Below are positions 9,487-21,212 of a stretch of 64,000 nucleotides of DNA, piece after piece. A model generated the notes under the pieces. That model saw only the letters and a program-made list of their open reading frames with translations. It did not search any database and was not told the origin of the DNA. Position numbers and translations under genes: made by a program. Source of the stretch: Plantago ovata (lineage: Eukaryota > Streptophyta > Magnoliopsida > Lamiales > Plantaginaceae); contig CM051458.1 of the NCBI GenBank assembly GCA_028274465.1, forward strand, positions 70,526,885-70,590,884, given 5' to 3'. Each line of letters opens with the position of its first letter. Position 1 is the first letter of the stretch.

Positions 9487-11526
9487 TTATTGAGGTAGTT
9501 CAATCAATCCAAGGTTATACCTTAGCATTGCGAACCTATTATCCGGTAGGGGCTTGGTAAAGATGTCAGCAAGCTGATCTTCAGTACCTACTTTCACAAC
9601 CTCAATATCACCTTTTTCCACATGATCTCTAATGAAATGATGTCTAATATCAATGTGCTTGGTCCTAGAGTGAAACTTAGGATTTTGCGTAATTGCAATA
9701 GCACTTGTATTATAAAAAAAGATTGGTGTTTTCTTTGCAGAAATACCATAATCTCTTAATTGTTGCTGAATCCATAGGATTTGAGCTGTGCAACAACCAG
9801 CTGCAATGTATTCAGATTCAGTAGATGAATTGGCGACACACGTTTGCTTCTTGCTGAACCATGATATTAATCTAGTACCCAAAAACTGACAAGTTCCAGA
9901 GGTACTTTTTCTATCAAGAGTTGATCCACCATGATCAGCATCAGAATAGCCAACCAATTCAAGTCCAGAATCTTTTGGATACCATAATCCAACATTGACT
10001 GTACCTTTAACATATTTCAGTATTTTAATTGCCTTTTTGTAGTGTGATTCTCTTGGATCCGATTGGAATCTTTCACACACACAAACAACATATTGAATGT
10101 CAGGTCTACTTGCTGTTAAATACAACAAGGAACCAATGAGCTTCTTATACTTGTGTTCTTCAACACTTTTGTCCTCTTTAGTATAGCCCAATTTGGTACC
10201 AACACTCATAGGGATCTTTTCAGGTTTTTCATCCTCTTTGATCCTAAACTTTATGAGCATTTCTTTCGCATACTTTGCTTGATTTATGAATATTCCATCT
10301 TTGAGTTGCTTGACTTGCAACCCTAGGAAATAATTCAATTTTCCCATCATACTCATTTCAAACTTATTTGTCATGAGTTTGGCAAAATCATCACAAAGTT
10401 GCTTGTCCTTAGATCCAAAAATTATGTCATCCACATAAATTTGAACTAAGATTAATTTACCATCATGGTTCATGGTAAAAAGAGTTTTGTCAACTTCACC
10501 TTTCTTGAAACCATTTTCCAGCAAGAACTTAGCTAAGGTATCATACCATGCTCTTGGTGCTTGCTTTAGACCATATACAGCTTTCTGAAGCTTATATACC
10601 ATCTTGGTTTCTAAGGGAAGTTCAAAGCCAGGGGGTTGTTCTAGGTAGACTTCTTCAGCAAGTTCACCATTTAAGAATGCACTCTTAACATCCATTTGGT
10701 AAACAATGAAGTCATTGTGAGCAGCAAAGGCCAAGAAAAGCCTAATTGCATCCAATCTTGCAACTGGAGCGTAAGACTCATCATAGTCCAATCCTTCAGT
10801 CTGACAGTAACCTTGAGCAACTAAGCGTGCTTTGTTTCTTGTTACTTCACCAGACTCACTCAGTTTGTTTCTGAACACCCACTTTGTACCAATAGCTTTC
10901 TTATTTTCAGCAAGTGGCACAAGTTTCCAGACTTTGTTTCTTTCAAATTGATCCAATTCTTCTTGCATTGCCTTTATCCATTCAGAATGCTTCAAAGCTT
11001 CTTCTATGATTTTAGGTTCAATTTCTGAAACAAAGCAAGAGAATAAAGATTCTACTTCTACGACAGTTGCTTCTTCAGCAAGTCCTTGAGTAGCTTTGGA
11101 TCTAGTCACTTGGCGTTTATTAATATCGCCAATCATATCCGTAGAGGGATGATCTCTAATCCATTTATTAACAGGTTTCCTGTTTGTTGGATCAGGATAC
11201 GTTTGTTCATCAGCATGTGACTGTTCAGTATGTACTTGTTCAGTACTACTGGGAATTTGTGTCTCTGCTGAGATTTGTTCGTCAGCAACTGCTTGCTCAG
11301 CATTGCTGGGTTGAGGTACTTCATCAGCAGGCACTGGAGATTGCGTAATTTCAGCAACTTCCAGAGCAACCGCATCTTTTGCTGGAAATTCTTTGTCGTG
11401 AATTATATTTATCTTGTCATGACTCGGGGGAGGAGAATCATTGTCAGAATCATCATTTAGTTCAATTGACTTGATTTTCCTAGCATCAGATTCAGTTCTT
11501 TGCTCATGTATGATTAGCTTTTTCAT
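9487..11526 (-). CDS. Sir-A reverse transcriptase and RNase H, with integrase-RT linker
   Basis: An open frame of 679 residues. The first 170 or so are a hydrophilic linker rich in Ala-Asp and Ala-Glu pairs. The copia RT follows (about 185-430) with [27 protein letters not shown] and the catalytic Y-V-D-D-I-I-F-G-S. RNase H spans about 530-660 with [14 protein letters not shown] and [12 protein letters not shown]. It ends at [14 protein letters not shown], the usual copia pol end. Retroelement fossil; this part looks whole. Confidence 0.93.
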   Translation of the reverse strand: MKKLIIHEQRTESDARKIKSIELNDDSDNDSPPPSHDKINIIHDKEFPAKDAVALEVAEITQSPVPADEVPQPSNAEQAVADEQISAETQIPSSTEQVHTEQSHADEQTYPDPTNRKPVNKWIRDHPSTDMIGDINKRQVTRSKATQGLAEEATVVEVESLFSCFVSEIEPKIIEEALKHSEWIKAMQEELDQFERNKVWKLVPLAENKKAIGTKWVFRNKLSESGEVTRNKARLVAQGYCQTEGLDYDESYAPVARLDAIRLFLAFAAHNDFIVYQMDVKSAFLNGELAEEVYLEQPPGFELPLETKMVYKLQKAVYGLKQAPRAWYDTLAKFLLENGFKKGEVDKTLFTMNHDGKLILVQIYVDDIIFGSKDKQLCDDFAKLMTNKFEMSMMGKLNYFLGLQVKQLKDGIFINQAKYAKEMLIKFRIKEDEKPEKIPMSVGTKLGYTKEDKSVEEHKYKKLIGSLLYLTASRPDIQYVVCVCERFQSDPRESHYKKAIKILKYVKGTVNVGLWYPKDSGLELVGYSDADHGGSTLDRKSTSGTCQFLGTRLISWFSKKQTCVANSSTESEYIAAGCCTAQILWIQQQLRDYGISAKKTPIFFYNTSAIAITQNPKFHSRTKHIDIRHHFIRDHVEKGDIEVVKVGTEDQLADIFTKPLPDNRFAMLRYNLGLIELPQ

Positions 11527-12312
11527 TCATTCTGATATTTCTTCTTCAGCAGGCACACCTTGTGTCTTTTCGTAGAATACAACATGCACAGATTCTTCAA
11601 TCTTTTGTGCCTTTTTGTTGTAAACTCTGTAAGCTTTACTATGCAAGGAGTAGCCAAGAAATATCGCTTCGTCTGCCTTTGGTTGAAATGTTCTTAGGTA
11701 TTCTCTACCATTGTTAAGAACGAAACACTTGCAACCAAATATTCTTAGATGAGTGATGTTAGGAGGTCTTCCAACAAACAATTCATAAGGAGTTTTGTTG
11801 TATTCCGTAGTAATCAAACATGTATTCTGAGTATAGCAGGCGGTATTAATCGCTTCAACCCAGTAAGCCTCACTTATCTCAATGTCAGCAAGCATTGTTC
11901 TTGCGGCTTCTTTCAGGGTACGATTCTTCCGTTCAGCAACACCATTTTGCTGTGGTGTCCTTATTGAGGATAACTGATGTTGAATACCTTTGGAGGTACA
12001 ATATTCAGTTATGTACTGGTTTACAAACTCAGTACCATGGTCTGTCCTTATGACTCTTACCTTGTCATTTTTCATGACTTCAAGCTTATTCAACAAGTTA
12101 GGTATTTCAGTCTTGGTTTCAGATTTGTGCTTGATGAATACTACCCAAGTCAATCTTGAATAGTCATCTACCACGACTAGACCATACTTCTTACCAGCAT
12201 AGCTTGTTGAAGAAGATTCAAACAAGTCCATGTGTAAGAGTTGTAAAGGTTTGTAGTTGACGGTACTGCCTTGTTCTTGAAAGAAGATTTGGTTTGCTTT
12301 CCTTGCTGACAT
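11527..12312 (-). CDS. Sir-A integrase core
   Basis: Copia integrase. The DDE core shows H-M-D-L-F-E, then R-T-D-H-G-T-E-F, then [12 protein letters not shown] copia C-terminal block follows with R-I-F-G-C-K-C-F-V and I-F-L-G-Y-S, then V-V-F-Y-E. It lies directly upstream of the RT frame, as expected within one pol polyprotein. Confidence 0.92.
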   Translation of the reverse strand: MSARKANQIFFQEQGSTVNYKPLQLLHMDLFESSSTSYAGKKYGLVVVDDYSRLTWVVFIKHKSETKTEIPNLLNKLEVMKNDKVRVIRTDHGTEFVNQYITEYCTSKGIQHQLSSIRTPQQNGVAERKNRTLKEAARTMLADIEISEAYWVEAINTACYTQNTCLITTEYNKTPYELFVGRPPNITHLRIFGCKCFVLNNGREYLRTFQPKADEAIFLGYSLHSKAYRVYNKKAQKIEESVHVVFYEKTQGVPAEEEISE

Positions 12313-12750
12313 GTAAGAGTTGTAAAGGTTTCAGCAAGGCAATCATGATCTGAGACAAGGCATTTTTCAACGTTTGCTGAAGACCAATCAACGGTGTACA
12401 AGCCTCCTGATCTTCTTGCAATCATTATAACCTTTTTAGTCTCAAAATCTACAAATTTACATTCATCACTTTTAATTTCGATGAAGTATCCTTTGTCAGC
12501 AAATTGACTCATGCTGAAAAGGTTAAACTTAAGATTTTTGACATAAAGAACTCCAGAAATGGTTATGCATCCCAACTTCACATCACCATAGCCTTTTGTA
12601 GATCCGGAGCCTCCACCAGCAAACCTTATTGTTGGACCTTTAGACCACCGTCTATAGTTTATAAGGTTATTCTTGTTGCCCGTCATGTGCTTTCCACAAC
12701 CACTATCAAAGTGCCAGATTGCATCGTTTGTCTCCGTGGCTGCAGTCTAC
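12313..12750 (-). CDS. Sir-A protease/pre-integrase region
   Basis: Part of the pol polyprotein. Visible are H-M-T-G-N-K (just past the copia protease active-site region), R-F-A-G-G-G, G-V-L-Y-V-K-N-L-K-F-N-L-F-S-M-S-Q, and the pre-integrase segment with Y-T-V-D-W-S. Similar stretches are at 24104-24571 (Sir-B) and 39784-40125 (Sir-C). Broken relative to its relatives. Confidence 0.75.
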
Positions 12751-12769
12751 ACAATCAAGAGCAAACAAG

Positions 12770-14017
12770 TTAATTATCCAATGATGGATGTCCATTAACA
12801 TGTTCAAGAATGCGTCCAGTGGAAACCCAAGTCTGAAGTTTTTCAACTTTGACTTGTTTTCTACTTGCTGAGGAACTAGGAGGTTTTGAGCTGAAAGACT
12901 TTTGACTCGTGCTGGTCAAATCCACTTTCTGATGTGGTGTCTTGCTCTGTTGACCTTTTTGCTGAACATACTTTTCAGTAAGTTCTTTTCTAGCAAGGTT
13001 CCTTCTAGTCCTAGCATTGGGAGTCTTTTCAGAACTCTTAGGCTTGGTTTTCTTCATCTCTTTGAAGTATCTTTGCTGACTTTGCTTATACTCATGAAAG
13101 AGTTGACTTTGCTTGGTTTTGAAACCGAGTCCACTCTTTGGAGAATGCTGAGCTTTAGCATCAGCAACCTTACTTGATTCAGGTTTGTCAGCATAGGACT
13201 TCTGATTACTTTTGGTAATCTTGCCTTTAGACTTAACAACTTGCTTTTCAGCAACTTGTTTGGCGGAATGCTTCACGGCATTCTTTTTCTTTCCAGTTTT
13301 CTTCTCATGCAACCTGTTTTCCTTTTAAAGTCTTGTTACTTTGAGTAGCAACAGCGGGCTTTATGGTCATAGGTACTTGATTGCATGTTTCAGCAACCTT
13401 AGTTTGACCAAACTGATAGATCACTGGTGGACTACTATCAGTAGCACGTACAAAGGAGATAGGTGATTTATCTTTTCTCAAGATTTCTACGTTATCACCT
13501 TCACACGTTGCTCCTAAACCTTCTTTCTGAGATGGATCTCTCAAGTAAGAGTTTAGTTCAGTCAGCGTATTACTTGCTTCCACATAGAATTTGAAATTGA
13601 TTTTCATCTTTTTCATTTCTTGATTTCAGCAAGTAACTTTAGAATTGAGGACTGATACTCTTCTAATTCTAATGCCATTTGAGAATTTTTCTCTGCAGCC
13701 TCAGCAATCAACTTCTTAAGACGCCTTATTTCAACATCCTTTTCTTCTGTCTCTTCCTTCAGCAAAACGTACTTTTCAGTAGTTTGCTTGGTCAGAGTTT
13801 CAGCAAGTTGAAGTTTCTCTTGCTGTTTGCTGAGAGTTTTCTCAAATCTTTCGATTTCTCCTTGAATCTTGTCAAGATCAATCTCGTCTTCACTTTCTGA
13901 ATCATGAGTCAGAGGTAGAATTATTTACCTGACCGGCCATGAGGCAGAATTCAGTAGTTCGACACATCTGGATAAGCTTCCATAGCTATCCACACACTTC
14001 TTTGTCAATCTCCACGT
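12770..14017 (-). CDS. Sir-A gag C-terminal half: coiled-coil and basic region
   Basis: Continues gag past the zinc knuckle. First a heptad-rich segment (about 13620-13870; repeated Leu, Glu, Lys, likely coiled coil), then a Ser/Thr/Lys-rich basic region (12770-13312; many Lys-Gln and Lys-Ser), ending in W-V-S-T-G-R-I-L-E-H-V-N-G-H. Sir-C carries the same region in one open frame. Here it is broken. Ala-Glu pairs encoded by GCTGA are frequent. Confidence 0.65.
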
Positions 14018-15190
14018 CTAGAGTGGCTTCTCATCGTCAGTGTCTGAACTTTCATCCTCACTGTCTTCGGAGCTTGTCTCAATGCACAATGCATCGATTT
14101 TTGCTTGAAGCTTCTTCTTTTCTTCAGCAATGAAAGCTCTTTTGAACTTCTTCTTCTTTTCAGCAGATTTGCCTTTCAGCAAAGGGCAATTAGCTTTGAA
14201 GTGTCCAGGCTTTTTGCAGTAAAAACATAGATCATTTCCAACTGCTGGTTCTTCTGATGATGTAGCTTGCTGAGCTTGCTTGTTCAGCGAGCTAGTATCA
14301 TTCTTGTACTTATGGTAGTTATTACCAAGATGCTTTTTCAGCTTCTCTTTTGCTTTTCGCCTTTCAAGTTCCTTACTGATGAATTTCTTCATGTTTTTAA
14401 CAACTAAAGCATTTTCATCAGCAGGCTCTTTATCATTCTTCTTTTCAGAAGATGACGGCTTTGCAGCAAGAGCAATGTTTTGCGATTTTTCAGCAAACAC
14501 ATTTTCTCTTTGCTTTGTCTCATAATTGACAGTAGCAAGATGAGAGAACAACTCAGTTGGTGTAATGTCAGGCATTCCTTGATTATAATAGAAATTCTGA
14601 GTATGGATCCATTCTTGATTCAAACTTCTGATGATAGTTTTCACTTTCTCAGAATCTGAATAAAGATTTCCAACACCCAGCGCTGCCATTTCACTAACAA
14701 GAGTTGTGAATCTGAAGTCCAAGTCTTCCAGTGACTCGTTAGCACCTTGCTTAAAGTTTTGAAACTTCAGCTTAAGTACTTCAAGTTTGTTTTCCTTGGT
14801 CTTGTCAGATCCAGCACAAAGATCTTGAACCATTTTCCAAGCCTCCTTAGCAGTCTTAGCACCCCACAGTTTGCACTGTATGGTATCCGGAGTTGATCTG
14901 ATGATGATATTTCTTGCCTGGCCATCAAGACGGAATCTCTTAGCTTCGTCAGAAGTCCATTCCTCTCTTGGTTTTGGCACAACCGTATCTGATGGTTCGC
15001 CTTGGATGGTTTCCTTTCCAGCTTCAGTGGTTCTATGAGGGAAACTCCTTTCAACCTTGGTGATCTTGATAGGTCCATCATTAATGACGGTGACCATCTC
15101 ATCACTAATGGCCTCAAGATGTAACATCATGTTGTTTCGCCATTTCTCGTAATTTTCCAGCTTCAGCAAGGGAGCATCTCCTAAAGACAT
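14018..15190 (-). CDS. Sir-A gag: capsid and zinc knuckle
   Basis: Starts M-S-L-G-D-A-P about 100 bp after the PBS. The capsid region resembles the UBN2/copia gag family: K-W-R-N-N-M near residue 17, C-K-L-W-G-A-K-T-A-K-E-A-W, then a long helical stretch. A CCHC zinc knuckle (C-F-Y-C-K-K-P-G-H-F-K-A-N-C, C-x2-C-x4-H-x4-C) is near 325. The frame ends in an acidic Ser/Asp/Glu tail. Gag assembles the particle and binds the RNA. Confidence 0.92.
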   Translation of the reverse strand: MSLGDAPLLKLENYEKWRNNMMLHLEAISDEMVTVINDGPIKITKVERSFPHRTTEAGKETIQGEPSDTVVPKPREEWTSDEAKRFRLDGQARNIIIRSTPDTIQCKLWGAKTAKEAWKMVQDLCAGSDKTKENKLEVLKLKFQNFKQGANESLEDLDFRFTTLVSEMAALGVGNLYSDSEKVKTIIRSLNQEWIHTQNFYYNQGMPDITPTELFSHLATVNYETKQRENVFAEKSQNIALAAKPSSSEKKNDKEPADENALVVKNMKKFISKELERRKAKEKLKKHLGNNYHKYKNDTSSLNKQAQQATSSEEPAVGNDLCFYCKKPGHFKANCPLLKGKSAEKKKKFKRAFIAEEKKKLQAKIDALCIETSSEDSEDESSDTDDEKPL

Positions 15191-15287
15191 CCTGTCAGCA
15201 AAGCACTACCAAACTGATCAAGTGAAAGAGATTTACGAAAGCACTTAAGGGGATCTAGGTTCAGTGCAGAAGGCTAAAGAACCTCCT

Positions 15288-15299
15288 GCTCTGATACCA
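15288..15299 (-). other. primer-binding site of Sir-A (initiator tRNA-Met)
   Basis: The minus strand reads TGGTATCAGAGC, the classic plant copia PBS complementary to the 3' end of initiator tRNA-Met, two bases from the LTR edge. Confidence 0.93.
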
Positions 15300-16204
15300 C
15301 TTGTTGGTCCCTTTAAACAACAAGAAAAGACTAGAGGGGGGGGGGTGAATAGTCTTTTCAAACTTTTGTCGTTTAAAACTTTCTCAGCAAGTACTTATTA
15401 CTTTTCAGTAATGAGGTTGCTGATACTTAACTTTCTCAGCAAGCGTAAGTTACTTTACAGTAGCTTGGTTTGCTGATACTTAAAATCAGAGAGCGGAAGT
15501 CTTTGAAACGATAAGTGCTTTTTCAGCAAGTAAAGTGTTTCAGCAAGTGATGTGAGTGACTGTGTACAAACAGATATAATTTGCTGAAAGCTAAATGCAG
15601 TAAGTAAATCACACAAACGCTTTTAGAGTGGTATCTGAGAGTGGCGTAATCTCCCAACTAATCCACTTTGTCCTTTCTAGGACTGAATCCACTAAGATAT
15701 GATTGAGGTTCCTTACAATCTCCTATCTAAAGCGATTCAACAGAAACCAAAGCACACTTGCTTTGTCTCCAACCTAAACTAGAGAACTCAACCTTGTTCT
15801 CCACCAAACTTGGTACTTTTAATCAGCAAAAGCTATGCTCGATTAAGTTCCCCCTGAATATCACGCCTGAAAGGGTGTATTTTCAGTTAGAGAGTTTTGG
15901 GGTGAGATAACTTAATTATAACTTATTCAGTTACAACAAGTAATCTAAGAAACACAACTTGGAATACTTTGCAGTAAACAAGTTAGATTGTTTCTGGTGT
16001 CAAGACTTGTTCTTGTTTGAAAGAAAGAACACTTAACTAATTTCTTAGCCGAGTTTGTTCTACTTCTTCACAAGTAGCTTTTTCAAGCTTTAAGTCTTGG
16101 AACGGATCAATGGCAGTAAGAGTGTTTGAAGGTTTGTGAATTTTAAGCACAAGTGAGAGTTTGATCACGTTGTTGACACACTTCAACTCTTTGCCGGATG
16201 ACCT

Positions 16205-16214
16205 CTATTTATAG
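16205..16214 (-). promoter_or_regulatory. TATA box in Sir-A/B LTR
   Basis: CTATAAATAG on the minus strand, about 770 bp into the LTR from its outer (U3) end. The same box is at 27884-27893 in the other LTR. Confidence 0.7.
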
Positions 16215-16633
16215 TGCAAGTAAGGAGCCGTTTGAATTTCAAATCCTAAGGCTTTTGTTCCTTAACATGTCACTATCTTGCTTTTGTACTTTCAGCAGCA
16301 ACCTTTGTTTGTCTTCTAGTCTTCATGTCCTTTGTGTGTAAGCTTTGCATTAAATGCACCTTTGAATAGAATTCAAACAGTAACAATGGAGCGCAAAATC
16401 ACGTACATTCAGCAAGAGGTCACATATGTTCATCAGCAAGTGTTCATTCTCAGTTTCAGCAAGCACAACCTACTCTGTCTTTCAGATTTTCACTTATGCA
16501 ATGCTGTTGCTGAAAATTTCACTTTCTGAGCAACACGTGCCTTACCAGTCTTCAGCAATCTTCAAGTCTTCAAGTCTTCAAGTCTTCAGATCTTCAAAAG
16601 TCTTCAAGATTCTGACCGGTTTCTTATTTGCTT

Positions 16634-16830
16634 CAATAATTTGTTTGTAATAAACAAAATACATCTTCAGCAAATGCTTCAATAGGTCATTTTCTTTTCA
16701 GAAAATAAGTTACATCAAAGCTAAGCATCAATAAGATATTTTCTTTTCAGAAAATAAAATACATCATACGCAAATGTGTCAATAGATTAATTTCTTCACA
16801 GAAATTAAAGTACGTCATCCACAAAAGAAA
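16634..16830 (-). repeat. four-unit tandem repeat in U3 of the Sir LTR
   Basis: Four diverged units begin CAATA at 16634, 16680, 16729 and 16780, a period of 46-51 bp. Two carry the short palindrome ATTTTCTTTTCAGAAAAT. The set lies upstream of the TATA box, where LTR enhancers sit. The same array is at 28313-28508. Confidence 0.65.
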
Positions 16831-16987
16831 TAACTTATCTAACACCTATCTAAGTCATCAGCAAACGTTCCTCTTTTACAATGTCCTTAAAATTCTAAAT
16901 TCCTATGGACCTTAAGAGTACTAGTTACTGGACTGTTCTTAATTTAGCATGGTTAATTGCTCATCAAAATTACAAGTTTCCTAACAA

Positions 16988-17001
16988 ATTTCCCCCTTTT
17001 T
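16988..17001 (-). other. polypurine tract of Sir-B
   Basis: The minus strand reads AAAAAGGGGGAAAT directly before the LTR start TGTTAGGAAAC. This primes plus-strand synthesis in the family and shows that the LTR at 15302-16986 acts as a 3' LTR for Sir-B. Confidence 0.85.
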
Positions 17002-17248
17002 GATGTTAGCAATCCATGGCTAAATTAATTGTTACCCTTTTAGAGGTTTCTGATGTTGAATAAATCAGATGATTAATGCAAGCATACTTGAAATAATAAA
17101 CAGTAAGCATAAGTAAGTTGCATAATCAAAAACCAATAAGAGTAAAAAAGAATTCATTGCTGAAAGTTATCATTCAGAAGTTTACAAGAAAGCATAGATA
17201 ACAAAGAATCAGCAAACAAAAACTTTAACAAGAAACTATTGCAGGGAC

Positions 17249-20200
17249 TTAAACTCTTTCAGAGGATTTTCTCAGAATCTCTCTTACACTCTTCTCAGCA
17301 AGAGCAGTGAATTCAACACAATCCTTCTCGTAGTTTTCCAGAAGCCTACGGACTTGTAGTTGAAGAATTCTTGCATTTTTGCAGGCAGTATGATGATGCT
17401 TTTCAGCATTCATTTCCATGTAGTTAACTACCCACAAATGCATGCCCCAATTGCTGGCATGGAGAAGCTGTGTATCTGAAATGTTTCTCGGATGAATCTT
17501 TCTTAACCAGAGAAGATCTTCTTCTTGATCCTGAGCAGTAAGATAGAAGTACTCATAAGGAATCAATCCAAGTTTCTTCTTAGGTTTCTTTGTTACCGGG
17601 TCAGCATAGAAAGCGATGCCAGGTGGTTTGATTAGATTTGGTTCTTGCTTGTATGTCTTACCAATGGCAACTCTTCTTACATAGACCTCTAGATTCAACC
17701 ATTTCCCAGCAATATTTCTTGGGAGGGATTCTTCCCTTTGCTTTCTTTGGACCTTGAGTTCAATCCATTTGAACATCTGATTCAAAATGGCTGTAGGAAA
17801 GAACTCATTCACCAGCAAGTCTTCCAGCTTTAAAATCCAGCAACCATGAATGTTTCTTATTACATTCTGAGTGGTTTCCTCATTGCTGGTCTTAGTATAT
17901 TCAATGCCGGAGCCAATAGCAATGCTGGCCAGCCTTTTCTCTTCCTGTCTTTGCCTTCTTCTTCTTGTTTTAGCATTGTCTTGATCTCTTGCTGAAGAGT
18001 CAGACGAAAAATGCCTTGAGTGGCCAGACGGAGTTATGGCTGTTAAGGGTCTAGCTCTTATGGCTTGAGCTATTGTTTGATTGTCATCATCTTCTTCATC
18101 ATCTTCATTCAGATTGTGATGACTTTCATTGTGACAGAAATCTTGAGTTTCAGCAGCGGTTTTTCTCTTTTTGGTACTTGCTGAATTTAACTCAGTTTCT
18201 GCTTGTCTTTTAGAACTTTGCTCTCTTTCAGCAAGAGGTTCTAGTGGAAGTGGCGCATCAGCAGCAGGAGTAGGAGGGGTTTGATTGCTTTTTCTAGTCT
18301 TCTTTTCCCCCTTAGACATGGATTGCAACATCGGAGTGATGTGCAGAGAATAAAACTCATTGCAATTTTCAGCAAGAGTGTTGAGGCTGTTATACTTCAT
18401 GATGATTTCTTGTTGGTCAGAGTTCATTGTTGCTAACTCTTTTTGAATATTCATCATGTTCTCTTCATGTCTTTTCTCTGTTGCGGCCTTCTCATCCATA
18501 AAATTCTGAGCTTTGACGAGAGCAGTCTTTGCAAGCCTGAGCGCCTGACTTACATCTTCTTCATAGCTCTTGTGATAAAGACTTATGTCTCTCTGAGCTA
18601 TTGTCAAAGTTGTAGTGCGTCTCAGCACTGTAGCCAATATCTTTCCAATGTCAAGTGGGCTCTCAGCAAGCAATGCCTCATCTTCAGCTTTGCAGGCATC
18701 ATGGACTTGCTTTAGTGCTAGAATTCTGGGAGTAAACTCCTCAACTCTTGGGAACGGCACTAAATGCGGTGTTAAGGAATGAACCTTAATTTCAGAAGCA
18801 AACTGATCATCACGCGTCAGCAATTCGGCTCTTAGTCCATCGTCTAAATCATTGATGTAATCAGGAGGAGGAATCTGAACGACTTTTGGGTCTCTTTTGG
18901 ATTGTTCATCATCATTTTCTGACAAGTCGTCATCATCCTCTGATTCATCAAGTTGAGCGACTTTGGAGCCTTTGTCAGTAGCTTCACTTCCTTTTTGTTG
19001 AGTGGTTGCTGATGGCAACACTTCAGACTCAACGACTGGAGTTTCACCAGTAGATAGTTGTTTTAATTGAGTGTGGGGCTCAATTACTGGAGTTTCGCCA
19101 GTAGTTAGTTTTAATTGAGTAGTTGCTGAGGCAACGTTTGAGACTCAATAACTGGAGTTGCGCCAGTAGTAAGTGGAAGGGATGGAACTTCCTTCGATTT
19201 TGGTCTTGAAGATTCACCAATTTCCAGATCCTGCGTATGCCTTGCATGGATCACGAGACTATTTTGTAGAGCTCGTTGGTAATCTTCATCTTCTTCATCC
19301 TCATCTTCAAGGTTTTCTTCAGTAACCTTGGCATCAGAAACTGGACTCTTGCCATTTTTCAAGGCAGCCCTTTTTCTGGCGTATTCTTCTTCAGTATCAG
19401 CACCTTGTACAGGTGCTTGATTTTCAGCAGCAGCAGGAGGAGGTTGAGATTCTTGCTGAGATTGTTGTTGATCAGCTTGCTGATTGTCAGAGGGATTAGT
19501 TTCAGCAGCTGTCAACTTTAATCCACCAGCACCAGGACTTGGACCTTGATTGTCATCATCGTCATCCTTTTTGTCCTTAGAATCTTTCCCTTCATCATCA
19601 CTGGGATCAGTGGGAATGTTCTCATCTTCTTCTTCTTCTTCATCATCTGTCAAAATGACTAGCTCAACGTGCTTATACAAAGCAACACTTGTCACTTCCT
19701 CTTCCTCAGTTAGTTTGTGGGGATCAGCCACCACAGGAACAAAAGAGCCTTTGAGCATCACAGCTTGTTCAGCTGGAGAGGCACTCTTAAATTTGGCCTT
19801 CATATTCTCTCTGATTTGAGCAATCAGATTTGAACTCATTTGCTGAGAATATGTCATTTCGTCAGGAAGGATGGAGTGGACAAATGTTTCGAGCTTCAGC
19901 AGTGAAGATCTCTTTTTCTCATTTGAGAGATGAAGGTGAAGATCTGAGAAGTCCATTCTCCTATATCTTTGCCAGTTGCTGACGGACTTAGCAACTCTTG
20001 ACAAAGTTGTCCTCTTGAAGCTCAAGTAAAGTTCTTCAGAACTTACTTGCTGATCTTCAGTGATGAGTACCACTTCAGTGGTCTCCTTTTGAGCCTGAAA
20101 AAGAATTTTATTTAGATCAGGATTGGTTTGGAGAATTGTTTTAGAGTTTAAATCTGAAACATGATTTACCTGCTGAGAGTCAGCAAGCTCATGTAGTACA

Positions 20201-20920
20201 ATTTCCATTCCATGAGGAGCTGGAGTAGCATCCTCCATTTGTTCATCCTGAAATAAATTAAAATTAGACACAAGTACTAAGCTGTCAAACTTAGTTTTTA
20301 TACCAAAATTATTAACTACCTGCTGAGCAGGGAGTGTTGGTTCTGGTTCAGAGGCTTCAGCAACCATCTGACTTGTATCTTGAGAAGTCTGTAGAGAAAG
20401 AATAATTTTAGCAAAAGAACAATTTCAGAATTTGAAGTTTTACTGATGGTTGAATTAACTACCTGCTGAGGAAGGACAGGTTGTGGCTCAGTCCTTTCAG
20501 CATTAACAGTTTCTTCAGCTTCTTGGACTGTTTCTTCAGCAGACTTCTGAGTTGCTCTAACTGAGAAAGCTGTGCGGTTTCAGCAATCTCCCTTGTCTCT
20601 GAATTGACAAGTTGAGCAGAAGCAACTTGACCTTTAAGCTCACTGCTTGTCATGAAGAGATCAATTGACTTGTTGGATGATTCTTCAATCTCCAACTCCA
20701 TTTGTTTGCTTAAATCTTCCAGTACAAGCTGGACTTTGTCAATTGAAGTCTTGGGTGAACTTGGGCCAGTTCTCAGCATCAAGAGATGCGTCGTTGAATA
20801 TGCTTCTGAGTTTCAGCAACTTCAGGAACTAGAACCATTGCTTATTCAGCAACTGGTTCGTCAGCAAGCTGGGTCTCAGCAACTGATTGATTGGCTTGTT
20901 CAGCAAACCATCTTTTCAGC
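17249..20920 (-). CDS. Sir-B third ORF (between pol and 3' LTR)
   Basis: A long coding region in large open pieces (for example 17249-19021 and 19111-20367). It is hydrophilic and strongly acidic in the middle (runs of Asp/Glu around 19630-19660), with Gln/Ala/Pro-rich stretches. The C-terminal part has K-K-K-L-G-L-I-P-Y-E-Y-F-Y-L and R-K-I-H-P-R-N-I. I see no signal peptide or membrane segment. Sireviruses of the SIRE group carry an extra ORF in this place, sometimes called env-like; that is a positional match only. Sir-C has a homologue at 31982-35641. Broken, a few breaks; the upstream part is hidden by the gap. Confidence 0.7.
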
Positions 20921-20921
20921 A

Positions 20922-21021
20922 NNNNNNNNNNNNNNNNNNNNNNNNNNNNNNNNNNNNNNNNNNNNNNNNNNNNNNNNNNNNNNNNNNNNNNNNNNNNNNN
21001 NNNNNNNNNNNNNNNNNNNNN
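20922..21021. other. assembly gap (100 N)
   Basis: 100 N. In Sir-C the flanking sequences correspond to roughly 34170 and 36530, so about 2.3 kb of Sir-B may be missing here. Confidence 0.95.
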
Positions 21022-21212
21022 AAGTGATCAAGTTCCTAACACATACTTGTTTTGAAGGAATTACTTGCCGAATGCCTGTTTCAGCAATCATGTTGTGACT
21101 TATCATTTCTTAGAGAAATTAGTGGACTTGGTCTTTTGGACAGGAATACTTTGGCTTGCTGAATACCTGTTTCAGCATTCTGCCAAGTGTATCCTTTATT
21201 GAGGTAGTTCAA

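Larger units (their letters stand above)
9440..16986 (-). mobile_element. Sir-A: Sirevirus-like Ty1/copia retrotransposon
   Basis: Minus-strand order is LTR (15302-16986), PBS, gag, protease, integrase, RT, RNase H, the copia order with integrase before RT. The RT region ([18 protein letters not shown]) and long LTRs resemble Sireviruses (SIRE/Maximus). The LTR is shared with Sir-B, giving a tandem. The 3' portion is interrupted at 9439/9440 by Tat-1, so the third-ORF region and 3' LTR lie off-window. Near-identical to Sir-B; coding has several breaks. Relatively young. Confidence 0.9.
15302..16986 (-). repeat. LTR shared by Sir-A (5') and Sir-B (3'), about 1,685 bp
   Basis: On the plus strand it starts TGTTGGTCCC and ends TTTCCTAACA. 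A PBS for Sir-A adjoins its low side and a polypurine tract for Sir-B adjoins its high side, so one LTR serves two elements. A near-identical LTR is at 27049-28665. It contains a TATA box, a four-unit tandem repeat, a TCTTCAAG microsatellite (about 16555-16600), and about fifteen TCAGCAA/TTGCTGA heptamers. Confidence 0.92.

Noticed and set aside
17249-20920. Calling the Sir third ORF an envelope gene
   Set aside because: No signal peptide, membrane segment or cysteine pattern is visible; the protein is acidic and hydrophilic. Only the position is env-like.
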